Assembly: GCA_041879295.1 (NCBI GenBank) | Contig: CP047153.1 | Coordinates: forward strand, 158,821 to 222,820 | Direction: 5' to 3' | DNA: 64,000 bases | DNA from: Pseudomonas putida | Lineage (GTDB): Bacteria > Pseudomonadota > Gammaproteobacteria > Pseudomonadales > Pseudomonadaceae | In this document: piece by piece, positions 25,179 through 34,300 of the stretch | Numbering within the stretch: position 1 is the stretch's first letter | How the letters are laid out: each line of letters opens with the position of its first letter | Program-made: the position numbers and the translations under genes | Notes under the pieces: generated by a model | Database searches by the model: none | What the model saw: the letters and a program-made list of their open reading frames with translations, nothing else | Told to the model about the DNA's origin: nothing

Positions 25179-25206
25179 AAGGCGCACTAGGTCGCTAGTG
25201 CGCCTT
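25179..25206 (+). terminator. 12-bp-stem hairpin after pilin gene
   Basis: AAGGCGCACTAG/CTAGTGCGCCTT with a GTCG loop and a TTTT tail. It lies inside the tra operon and probably acts as an attenuator or 3' stabiliser separating pilin from traC expression. Confidence 0.8.
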
Positions 25207-25267
25207 TTCAACTGGCTCTGCCTGCGGGTTGCCCTCCAGGCCTTCCAAGCCTACTCAACCACCACAT

Positions 25268-27715
25268 ATGGCGAACAGTGAAATGGCAGCTTCGAAAGCG
25301 ACGCTCAAAGGGGATAGAACATCCACCCCTCAAAAAAAACTCAATGTCAGGGCTATCGACCCCGACTCAAAAGTATTCTTTTGCTCCGACGGGAATGAAC
25401 ATTACCTCGGGGCATGTTTTGTATCTGACGCCCTGACAGGCGCCAGCTCCTCGACCGTCGACAAGCTTCAGTCTGCCCTGAGCATGAACTTCGCGGCAGG
25501 CACCTACATTCAGATCGCAATGCTTGAAAGCCCCGATGTCGGCGAATACATCGATGCCTATTTGAACAGCAAGCCAGCGCTGAACCCGATTCTCAAGGCT
25601 CTCTCACGCCAGCACGCCAACCTGATTAACGGTGGCGTTGATAATCCGCTGGTTCAGCGGAGTGGTGTGATGCTGAATCGTCAGCGCGTCATCGTGACCG
25701 TGAAGTTCCCTTGCCGCACCGATAGCCCCGATGACGCAGACATCGCGGCGACGAAAGAATCGGCCGACCGGGTCACGGAAGCGCTCAAAGCAGCGTCGCT
25801 GAATCTGTTCCAGCTCGATGCAGTTGGCTATCTGGTGCTCATGCGAATCCTCACGAAGCTGTGGGATGCTCCTCGGTCGCACTACGATGAAGATCAACTG
25901 ATCAAGGACCAGGTCTACTACCCTGGCGACTCCATCAACTACGATGACCCGTCGACCATCAATTTCAATGACGGCGCCCACTATGCGAAAGCGCTGAGTG
26001 TCAAACACTTCCCTCAGAAAACCAGCCTCGCAATCATGAACCACATGATCGGCGACCCGAACGGGCTTTCGAACCAGATCACCGACCCGTACTACATGGT
26101 GCTGACCATCCACTACCCTGACCAGGTCGTGAAGAAGGACGAAGTCAAGCAAACGTCCTCGATCATCAACCACCAGGTCTTTGGGCCCACAGCTCACCTG
26201 ATACCCATCCTCAGCTACAAGAAAAAGGGCATCGACACCCTGGTTCATGAGATCGACGGCAAGGGTGCGATCATCGTTGAGGTGAACTTTACGATTTTCC
26301 TGTTCTCGCGTGACAAGCAGCGCCTGAACAAGTTGTCCGCGGGCCTGCAGGCTTACTACACCTCTCTGGCTTTCGAGCTCCGGGAAGACAGGCGCATCCT
26401 TGAAGCTCTCTGGAACAACCTGCTGCCACTCAATACGTCCAATGAAGGCGTCAAGAACCTCTATCGCTTCCATACGATGGCAGTGCGACATGCCTGTCAG
26501 TTCCTACCGATACTCGGCGAATGGACAGGTAGCGGCATGGGTGGGGCAATGCTGCTGCTCACGCGCCGTGGCCAGCCTGCTTTGGTTGATCTGTACGAGT
26601 CGAGTACCAACTACAGCGGGATCATTTTTGCTGAGGCCGGCGCTGGCAAGTCGTTCTTCACACAGAAAATCGCCGCCGACTACCTCGCTGCAGGCGCAAA
26701 ATTGTGGGTGATCGACGCCGGCCGGAGTTACCTGAAGCTGTGCAAGATGGTTGGTGGCGAATTCATCGAGTTCAAGCCTGAGTCGGATGTATGCCTGAAC
26801 CCGTTCACGCATGTTGAAGACTTGCACGAGGAAATGGACATCCTCAAAGCCACCATCGCCAAAATGGCCGCACCGGAGGACACGCTTAACGATTACCAGC
26901 TGTCCCGTGTCGAGCAGGCCATTACCAGTACCTGGGAGAAGTTCGGCAACGCCGCAAATATCACCGCTGTTGCAGACTGGTTCATCAATCAATCGGATGA
27001 CGAAGAGTGCCGGCGCTTGGGCCGCCAGCTGTTCCCGTTTGCCGGTGGTCAGTACACCAAATGGTTCGATGGTGAGAACAACCTGGACATGAGCAACGCG
27101 TTCATCTGCATGGAGCTGAGCGATCTGAAGGGGCGCCCAGCTCTTCAGCAGGTGGTCCTCCTGCAGTTGATCTCGCGCATCAACCACGACATGTACAAGG
27201 CGCAGCTGGGTGAGCGAGGCCGGAAGAAAATCCTCATCGTCGATGAGGCCTGGGAGATGCTCGACGATCCAATGATGGCCAAGGCCATGGTTGCTGCTTA
27301 CCGCAAAGCGCGGAAAGAAGATGGTGCGGTGCTGGTAGTAACGCAGGCTATTGGCGACGTCTATGCGTCGAAAAACACCGAGGCAATCGCCGCAAACTCG
27401 GCCTGGCAGTTCATCCTGCAGCAGAAGTCCGAATCGATCGACTCGGCCATCGACAGCAAGCAGTTCAAGATCGAACCTTACGGGGCTCACATGCTGAAGA
27501 CGGTACACACCATGCCCGGCAAGTACAGCGAGATTATGGTCAAGCGTAGCGAAACCGATTGGGGCATCGTGCGCCTTGTTGTGGATGAGTTCCACAACGT
27601 GACGTTCTCCTCGAAAGGGGCAGCCCGCAACGAGATTCTTGATGATCTTGACCGTGGGGTCGATGCGGTAGAGGCAGTGAACAATTACATGGCCCGCCAG
27701 AGCTCTGCGGCGTAA
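25268..27715 (+). CDS. traC: Type IV secretion ATPase TraC
   Basis: About 815 residues, the VirB4 counterpart. Walker A is EAGAGKSFFT (GIIFAEAGAGKSFFTQ), Walker B KKILIVDEAWEML, and the C-terminal region includes KARKEDGAVLVVTQAIGDV, all typical of TraC. The start codon is uncertain: ATG 25268 and ATG 25283 both lack a clear Shine-Dalgarno sequence. TraC powers pilus assembly and retraction at the inner membrane. It ends before a strong bidirectional terminator at 27761, which closes the first transfer operon. Confidence 0.95.
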   Translation: MANSEMAASKATLKGDRTSTPQKKLNVRAIDPDSKVFFCSDGNEHYLGACFVSDALTGASSSTVDKLQSALSMNFAAGTYIQIAMLESPDVGEYIDAYLNSKPALNPILKALSRQHANLINGGVDNPLVQRSGVMLNRQRVIVTVKFPCRTDSPDDADIAATKESADRVTEALKAASLNLFQLDAVGYLVLMRILTKLWDAPRSHYDEDQLIKDQVYYPGDSINYDDPSTINFNDGAHYAKALSVKHFPQKTSLAIMNHMIGDPNGLSNQITDPYYMVLTIHYPDQVVKKDEVKQTSSIINHQVFGPTAHLIPILSYKKKGIDTLVHEIDGKGAIIVEVNFTIFLFSRDKQRLNKLSAGLQAYYTSLAFELREDRRILEALWNNLLPLNTSNEGVKNLYRFHTMAVRHACQFLPILGEWTGSGMGGAMLLLTRRGQPALVDLYESSTNYSGIIFAEAGAGKSFFTQKIAADYLAAGAKLWVIDAGRSYLKLCKMVGGEFIEFKPESDVCLNPFTHVEDLHEEMDILKATIAKMAAPEDTLNDYQLSRVEQAITSTWEKFGNAANITAVADWFINQSDDEECRRLGRQLFPFAGGQYTKWFDGENNLDMSNAFICMELSDLKGRPALQQVVLLQLISRINHDMYKAQLGERGRKKILIVDEAWEMLDDPMMAKAMVAAYRKARKEDGAVLVVTQAIGDVYASKNTEAIAANSAWQFILQQKSESIDSAIDSKQFKIEPYGAHMLKTVHTMPGKYSEIMVKRSETDWGIVRLVVDEFHNVTFSSKGAARNEILDDLDRGVDAVEAVNNYMARQSSAA

Positions 27716-27760
27716 TCAGGCCAGCAAGCAGTCAGCACCTGCACCATCACCACCACTGCA

Positions 27761-27793
27761 ATAAAAAGCCCGGCCATGCGCCGGGCTTTTTAT
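27761..27793. terminator. Bidirectional intrinsic terminator
   Basis: AAAAAGCCCGGC/GCCGGGCTTTTT with A and T runs on both sides; it ends the traL-traC operon. Confidence 0.88.
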
Positions 27794-27821
27794 TGCGGCA
27801 AACTGATACTGTGGTCGTAGT

Positions 27822-27836
27822 GCTACGTGTTATGCT
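27822..27836 (+). promoter_or_regulatory. Recurrent ACGYGT promoter-type motif
   Basis: GCTACGTGTTATGCT, 60 bp before the trbI start and just after the terminator of the upstream operon. TGTTATGCT is a plausible extended -10 box, making this the likely promoter of the trbI-to-traG operon. Confidence 0.55.
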
Positions 27837-27895
27837 TGCAAAAATAACTGCGCATTGAGCGCTACCTCTTTCCACCGCTACTAGGGAACGCCACG

Positions 27896-28360
27896 ATGAC
27901 TGATACAGCGAATAGCCAACAACAACAGCCTGGGGAGCAAATCCGCCCTGATGATGACCAGGTAAGGACTAAGCCAGCACAGGGTGGCAAAGCCCAGCAA
28001 GCACCTGCAGGGGTTTCCTTTCTGACATGCGCCTTCGTGGCTCTCGCTGTATCCGGCTTCACCAGCTTCATGGCTTATCACTTCGCCGGGCAGAACCTCA
28101 GTTCGGGAGCACAGGTAGTGCTGGTTGATGGCACCAAGCTCGCCAATGCGCAGATGAAGCGTACTCTCGATAAGGCCGGCTTAAGCCCTGAGCAAGCGCA
28201 AGCCGACGGCCTTGCATTCGTGACAGAACTTCAAAATGTACTGAAGGGGTACACAGATTCAGGGGTGCTGGTGATCAACTCATCGGTAGCCCTAAACGCA
28301 CCCGCGGGGCTGAACGTTACCGGCCAGGTTGCACAGCACCTTGGCCTTGAGCTGGAGTGA
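27896..28360 (+). CDS. trbI: TrbI-like protein (F-type)
   Basis: A 154-residue protein with a hydrophilic, Gln-rich cytoplasmic N-terminus, one membrane segment (TCAFVALAVSGFTSFMAY) and a periplasmic C-terminal region. The latter contains VVLVDGTKLANAQMKR and a GVLVINSSVALNAPAG motif near the end, typical of F-type TrbI. TrbI is linked to pilus retraction or outgrowth control. It is the first gene of the second tra operon and is followed after 4 bp by the S26-type peptidase gene, an arrangement seen in other F-like systems. Confidence 0.8.
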   Translation: MTDTANSQQQQPGEQIRPDDDQVRTKPAQGGKAQQAPAGVSFLTCAFVALAVSGFTSFMAYHFAGQNLSSGAQVVLVDGTKLANAQMKRTLDKAGLSPEQAQADGLAFVTELQNVLKGYTDSGVLVINSSVALNAPAGLNVTGQVAQHLGLELE

Positions 28361-28364
28361 TCGC

Positions 28365-28928
28365 ATGAACTCTAAAGCACTGGCGTCTCGACTGGTGTCC
28401 CCGCTCAAAACCCTTCGGACAGACAAAGCACGGCTTCGATTTCTTCGAAACTCGCTCATAGGTATCGCCGCTGCGTTCATCGTTGCAATTGCGGCCGTTA
28501 CGACGTTTCGCCAGGACTACCGGATCGGTGTTGATCTTGCGTCAGTCCGTTGCCTGCCCTGGCGCCTGTACATGATCACTTATGGCCAGCCTGCTGACCT
28601 CAAACGGGGTGATTTCGTCGCATTCGTGCCGAAAGGCGGCCTCATGGGCGAGCACTTCGAAGGGAAGACCGTTGGAAAGATGGTCGCAGGCCTCCCGGGT
28701 GACAAGCTGGTCGTGAAGAACAACGTCGCCTACATCGGCGATCGACTGATCGGTGAGCTGGACCTTATCGAAAAGCTGGGCAAGAAGTCCGGCGATTTCG
28801 ACCGTGTCATGACAGTACCGGCCGGCAAGATTCTGGTCATTGGGACTGAGCCAAGGAGCTATGACGGCCGCTACTGGGGCTTCCTAGATTCGAAGCTGAT
28901 CATTGGCAAGGTAGGGCCCATCATCTGA
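28365..28928 (+). CDS. S26-family (TraF/LepB-like) conjugative signal peptidase, Cys at nucleophile position
   Basis: About 187 residues; the start after TGGAG at 28365 is preferred. One N-terminal membrane anchor (SLIGIAAAFIVAIAAV) precedes a periplasmic S26 domain. RC63LPWRLYMI aligns with the [S]-x-P-x-x-LY nucleophile box, putting Cys where Ser is usual. The general-base Lys box is kept (K105-MVAGLPGDKL), as is the final GTEPRSYDGRYWG box. It probably matures the pilin or another transfer substrate. Whether Cys serves as the nucleophile is unknown; a nearby Ser60 is an alternative. Confidence 0.82.
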   Translation: MNSKALASRLVSPLKTLRTDKARLRFLRNSLIGIAAAFIVAIAAVTTFRQDYRIGVDLASVRCLPWRLYMITYGQPADLKRGDFVAFVPKGGLMGEHFEGKTVGKMVAGLPGDKLVVKNNVAYIGDRLIGELDLIEKLGKKSGDFDRVMTVPAGKILVIGTEPRSYDGRYWGFLDSKLIIGKVGPII

Positions 28929-29929
28929 TGAAAGCTCCATTCGAACGACTCAAGCGTATGCGTACGCGTGAAGGATTACTAAAAAACATTCTAGTATCGG
29001 CGCTATTGTCTATCGCCGCCTTGCCCAGTGTTGTCTATGCGGATGTCGACAGCGGATCTCCGAGGTTCATCGAGCGCAAAGCTGAGGGGTGGTTTTTCTA
29101 CAAAGATCCAAAAGAGACTGCACCGCCTCCGCCATTAATCCGTCAAGAGCCCAAAGCTCCCAGCGAAAAACCTGACTCCAAAGAACCGACAGTTCACCCG
29201 TTTTCTGTTTCGTGGCTGCGCGAAAACATGCCGAAGCTGTTGGACGCCGCGATCGACGACCCTAGCAAGGAAAACGTTGAGGCGTATCTCTACGCGCAGC
29301 GCGTGGCCATGGACAAGTCCCAGCGCTATGCAGAGATGACAACCCGTGTTGTGGCCGCCGATCCATTCCTGGACGAGAACAACCGAGTCCCTATCGCAAC
29401 TTACACGAAACCATTCTTCCTGAGGAATGCTCAGGCCGGTGTAACTGAGGCACTAAAACATGTCGCGACCGTGGGCGGCTTGTGGGTTTTCTTCGATTCG
29501 AAGTGTGAATTCTGCCGACCTCAAGTGAACACCGTTCAGAAACTGGCCAAGGAGTATGGATTTGTCACGAAATTCATTTCCATGGATGGCAAACCTCTAC
29601 CGAATGTAACGGAATTTGAGAAAAACACCGGGCAAGCGAGCATTCTGAACCTGCGCATCACGCCAACTACAGTTCTCGTTGTTCCTCCGAACAACTACTA
29701 CATCGTATCGCAAGGGATGATGGCCCAAGACCAGCTCGCAGAGCGGATCATCATTGCAGCTGACAGCAACAATCTATTGCCGAAAGACATTGCACAGAAA
29801 ATCAATACATATGATCGAGGCGTCTTGACCAACGAAGACACTCAAAAGGGTGCGAGTGATGATCCAAAGCAGTGGGTTAAATACCTGAAGGACAAACTGG
29901 AAGGCCGCTACGAAGGGGGGCAGCAATAA
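28928..29929 (+). CDS. traF: Conjugal pilus assembly protein TraF (thioredoxin-like)
   Basis: A 333-residue secreted protein. Following a signal peptide (to about VYA-DV), the N-terminal half has a Pro-rich linker (KETAPPPPLIRQEPKAP) and TraF-type PFSVSWLRENMPKLLDAAID. The C-terminal half is a thioredoxin fold with active site C193-E-F-C196 and the cis-Pro loop LRITPTTVLV. Unlike F-plasmid TraF, the CxxC is present, so it may be redox active and help TraH, TraU and TraN folding. It overlaps both neighbouring genes by 1 bp. Confidence 0.92.
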   Translation: MKAPFERLKRMRTREGLLKNILVSALLSIAALPSVVYADVDSGSPRFIERKAEGWFFYKDPKETAPPPPLIRQEPKAPSEKPDSKEPTVHPFSVSWLRENMPKLLDAAIDDPSKENVEAYLYAQRVAMDKSQRYAEMTTRVVAADPFLDENNRVPIATYTKPFFLRNAQAGVTEALKHVATVGGLWVFFDSKCEFCRPQVNTVQKLAKEYGFVTKFISMDGKPLPNVTEFEKNTGQASILNLRITPTTVLVVPPNNYYIVSQGMMAQDQLAERIIIAADSNNLLPKDIAQKINTYDRGVLTNEDTQKGASDDPKQWVKYLKDKLEGRYEGGQQ

Positions 29930-31380
29930 TGCGGAATATATTGAAACAGCTGGTATCGTTATTACTGGTGGCAACACTTACCATGGTTTCAGCACCTGCA
30001 TCAGCTGGACTTGCTGATGCGCTTGACGGCATGTTCATGTCGAACAGCACCAGCGCGGGCGCCTTCACAAGCCAAAGCCGCGGCGGCATGGTAGGCGGTG
30101 GCGCAGCCCTTCGAAGCCCGGTTCGTAACATTAACCTGGTTGCTTTCGACCCGCCTCGATTCTCGGCCGGTTGCGGCGGGATTGATATGTTCGCGGGGTC
30201 ATTCTCGTTCATCAACGCAGACGCCCTGGTTGCATTGTTCCGCCAAATCGCAGCGAACGCTGTTGGGGTTGCGTTCAAAGCCGCCATTGACGCTATCAAC
30301 CCGGCTCTGGGCAAGCTGATGCAGGACTTCCAGAATAAGCTGCAAGCCCTGAACCAGATGATGAAGAACACATGCGCTGTGGCGAACTCCATCGTCAAGT
30401 CGTTCACAGATCCATCAGCTCGAAAAGAGATGGTTGACCAGGCATCGACGGCGGCCTCGGCAGCAACTGGCTCCTTCTCTGATCTGTTCGCTGGTTTGAC
30501 AGATCTATTCAGCTCTCCGAACAGCAGTTCTGACAAAGGCACCAATGACGGAAGCTGCGAGGAGTGCGGCAACCCTGTTTGGAAAGCCCTTACCGACACC
30601 TCATCAGGCCAATACCTGGGTAACCCCGACACTGGCGAAGCTGACAGCAATCTCGCTAACGAAGTTGTGATGAGCATGATTGGCGCAGTAGTTATGACTG
30701 CGCCGGACAGCTCCTCGAAAAACTCTGACGGTTCTGAAAAGCCTAAGGTTGGTCAAATTTATAGCCCAACCTTGACACTGATGAATTTCAAAAACGGCTC
30801 AAGCTCCAACAGTACGCCGCTTAAACTCCTGCATTGCGACAACGGGTACGACCGCAACAAGTGCACTAGCATCAACCCCAATAAGACATTGAGCTTTGAT
30901 GGCACCTTGGGCTACACCAACAAAATGCTGTTCGGCTACGCACAAGGCGCGACAAGTGGTACAGCTAGCACTTCGATTGTAGGCAAGCTTACAAACTGCA
31001 CCAGTAACTCTTGCGACTTCACTGCAGCACAAAAACAGTTCATCAACTCTGTCAAAACACCTGCGCTTGCCTTGATTAGAAAGGTACAGCAATTCCCTGG
31101 GGCAATTCAGGGTGTTGCGGAACAAATGGCGCCAATCATCGCAAATGAACTGGCCCTGAAATATGGTGAGGCTGCTCTGTATGCAGCGAACCAGACATTC
31201 AACGGAGTTAAAGGCATCAAACCTGACTTTGTTGACCAGAACATTAACAAGCTCGTTCAGGAGCTCGCAGCCATCAGGGCGGAGGACGCAAACTTCCAAC
31301 CAAGGGTTGTTGCTACCGAGCAGTGGATTAAGATGATTTTAACCAGCAACCCAGCGATCTTTGTTAAGCCGGGCCTCTAG
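29929..31380 (+). CDS. traH: Conjugal transfer protein TraH
   Basis: A 483-residue exported protein. Signal peptide ends around ASA-GL. Typical TraH N-terminus: LADALDGMFMSNSTSAGAF, SRGGMVGGGAALRSPVRNIN, and DPPRFSAGCGGIDMFAGSFS, ending at a conserved Cys-Gly-Gly-Ile-Asp. Several further Cys residues (CDNGYDRNKC, CTSNSC) probably form disulfides. TraH is a periplasmic protein tied to the outer membrane and needed for pilus assembly and mating-pair stabilisation. It overlaps traF by 1 bp. Confidence 0.95.
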   Translation: MRNILKQLVSLLLVATLTMVSAPASAGLADALDGMFMSNSTSAGAFTSQSRGGMVGGGAALRSPVRNINLVAFDPPRFSAGCGGIDMFAGSFSFINADALVALFRQIAANAVGVAFKAAIDAINPALGKLMQDFQNKLQALNQMMKNTCAVANSIVKSFTDPSARKEMVDQASTAASAATGSFSDLFAGLTDLFSSPNSSSDKGTNDGSCEECGNPVWKALTDTSSGQYLGNPDTGEADSNLANEVVMSMIGAVVMTAPDSSSKNSDGSEKPKVGQIYSPTLTLMNFKNGSSSNSTPLKLLHCDNGYDRNKCTSINPNKTLSFDGTLGYTNKMLFGYAQGATSGTASTSIVGKLTNCTSNSCDFTAAQKQFINSVKTPALALIRKVQQFPGAIQGVAEQMAPIIANELALKYGEAALYAANQTFNGVKGIKPDFVDQNINKLVQELAAIRAEDANFQPRVVATEQWIKMILTSNPAIFVKPGL

Positions 31381-31389
31381 GGATATATT

Positions 31390-34300
31390 ATGGACTTCAC
31401 TGTATTTGTACTAGGTGATGTTTCGACTTTTTACAATACGCTCAACAGCGTAGCGATGATATTCAACGCCAAGGGTTTCATGACTGGCGTGTACCTCGTT
31501 GGTGGGTTCATTGCGCTGATCTCAGGAATTATGTTTGTAATTCAGAAAGGCGCTTCGGAACAGTTCATCCCTGCAAACGGACCTGTGGGTGGCCTGTTTG
31601 GCTTCGCCATGATGGTTGCGTGTTGCACCATTAAGGCCGATGTGAAGATCGAGGATATCTACACAGGGACGGTCAACAAGGTTGATAACGTCCCCCTTGT
31701 AATCGCGGCACCAGCCAGCTTGTTCACAACGACAATGTACGGACTGTTTGAAAAAATCAACACAGCCTACCAAAGCACCTCAGGGAGTTACATGGCCGTC
31801 ACTCAGAATGGCTTTGTCACTCCGTTGAAACTGCTTCTTACACTGCGCAAGGGTGTGGAGAATGTTGACCCGTACCTTGTGGCCAGCTTGAAACAATACA
31901 TTATCGACTGTGTTCCTGGCTCAACGACATTCAGCATTGCGGATTTCCAAAAATCCACAAATATTGTTTCTTATGTATTAGGCCATTCCCGCGGCACGGG
32001 CCTTACCACCTATTGGGATAACGTCAATATTGGAGGCTCCGCTCTTTCTTGCCAGGAAGCACAGACCAAGATAGCACTCAAGGTTGATGCGTTCCCATCC
32101 TCCGCAGCCGCGAAACAAATGATCAATGCCGGCATGAAGGTTAAGAGCCCTTCGGGCAGTGCTTACACGCCTGACGATGTTAGTGCTGCAATTACCAACC
32201 TGGTGCCTTCGCTGTGGTCTGCCGCTCAAAGCGCTGATGATTTCATGGTGAACGCGCTGTTCTACAACTCTGTAGTAGGGACATACAACTGTCTAGATAG
32301 CGTTTCCGATCAAAACAGCTTCAATCTTTGTATGACATCGTTGACTCAGCAAGACGAGCAGTTCCGCTCCGATGCTGCGGCGTCTGGCAGTTTCTTTGCA
32401 AAGATCATGACACCGACAATGGTCTTCCTTCAGATTCTCTTCTTCGGCTTCGCGCCCATCGTCATCATTTACAGCCTGTTTAAAGGGGCTGGATCGCTGA
32501 TGATGTATGTAAAGTTTCTGGGGTTCGGGATATGGACTACTTCCTGGCTGCCATTTTCCGCTGTGATTCAGATGTACATCCAAAACGATGTCGCAGAGAA
32601 ACTGACTGAGTTCACAGAAGCTGGCCTAGTACCGAGCAACATGAAGGCGGTCTATTACGATGTTCTTGCAACTAGGCTGGGTATCGCATCGGATATGCTG
32701 GCCGCCACACCACTCATTTCTGCAGCAATGCTTGGCTTGACTGCTTACGGCATGGTAAGCCTTGCCAGCCGCTGGTCGGGGCGCGACCACAATGACGAGA
32801 AACTTCAGTCTCCTGATCTTGTAAAAAATGGGGCACATGTCGATGTGGCAAGCCGTAACCAGTACCAGTCAGAACATTCCGGCAGTGTAAATAACGGTCT
32901 GTCACTCAATGGCGCCAACTGGAACACGGCGGATCTAAAAAACACGCTAAGCACTTCCACCCAGAGTGCCTTCGGTTCCGACCATTCTAAGCGCAGCGAG
33001 AGCTCCTCAGCTGTCGAGGCCTCACTGCGCCAAATGTCCTCCTACAAATCCGGTGACAGCTGGACAGATCAGCGCATGCAATCGCTCGATCGCCAGCACA
33101 GCAATATTTCCCAGCAGGCGATGAAGCTGGGGGATAGCATTGGTCAGGCCTTGGGGTTCACTGGGAAGGAGATGAATTCCTTCAAAGAGGCGTTCGACGC
33201 GAAGGTGGGTTTCAGCGGTATCTTCGGCGGTGTTTCTGCTGGCATTCAGAACGCCACTGGGAAAGATATGACCAAGTCTCAGGCCTCAACCATTGCATCC
33301 CAGTTTGGTTCAGAGATCTCCAAAAATGAAAGTGACATGTCCGGGTGGAAGGCCTCAGTTGCTGATACGTTCTCTCATAGCACTGGCAGAGAAGCCGCAA
33401 CTGAAAACGCCTTGGGTCGACGTCTGAGTGCAACCACCGCCGACACCCAATCGTCGTTCAATCGCTTCCAGCAAGCTACATCAGCGGAGGCCGGCGTTTC
33501 CGCAAACGCGAAGATCAGTGAGGAGACCACCGGCGGGAATCTCACCCGATCGCAGCAGGGGATGCAGGCGCTCAATCAGGCAATCGCCGGGCTCAGCGAT
33601 TCGCAGCGCAGTGAATTCAACAAGAAATTCCCCGAGCTTGAAACCCGCTATGCCCAGCAATCCACTGGCATGGTTGGCGCTCGTGAGTCAGCCCAGCTGT
33701 GGGCCCTCAAGTCCATTGGGGCGGACACAGAGTTCGCGAATGTCATTTCGGCTATGACTGGAAACGTTGTGGGTGGGCCGAGCGAAGGTGATGCGGCCAA
33801 ATTCCAAGGCGTAGGTGGGCGAGCAGCCCAGGTCAGTGACAACCCAGCCGGTCAGGTTTCTCGCGCTAACATCGGCAACCCGTCGACCAATGTTCCCGGG
33901 GTCAATCCGAATCAGGTCGGCCCTACTGGTGCTCCACAACCACAAGAGCTCAGGGAAGTCGCATCTGGAATGGATCCATACCGTTCCTACGAGGACCGCG
34001 AGACCTATGTATCGTCGCAAATGCCAAGCAGCCATGCCAAAGCTCAAGAGCAGATGCGGGCGGGTAAAACAGCACTCGAAAATGCGGACACTACCCTTTC
34101 CCCTGAGCAGATCCGCGACACAATGTCGGTCAAGCCAATCACGAACACCATGGTCGGCGTAGGCCAGGCCGAGCAGCAATGGGAGCAAGAAAACCCTAAA
34201 ACTGCGATGGCCGTTACGGCAGCGACTATGTTTGTGCCAGGCGCAGGATGGGGTGGAGCAGCTATCAAAGGGACTCAAGCGACAAGAGCGGTTCTGGCAG

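Noticed and set aside
26504..27595. Long minus-strand frame opposite traC (363 codons)
   Set aside because: Antisense to the conserved TraC motor region and without recognisable protein features.
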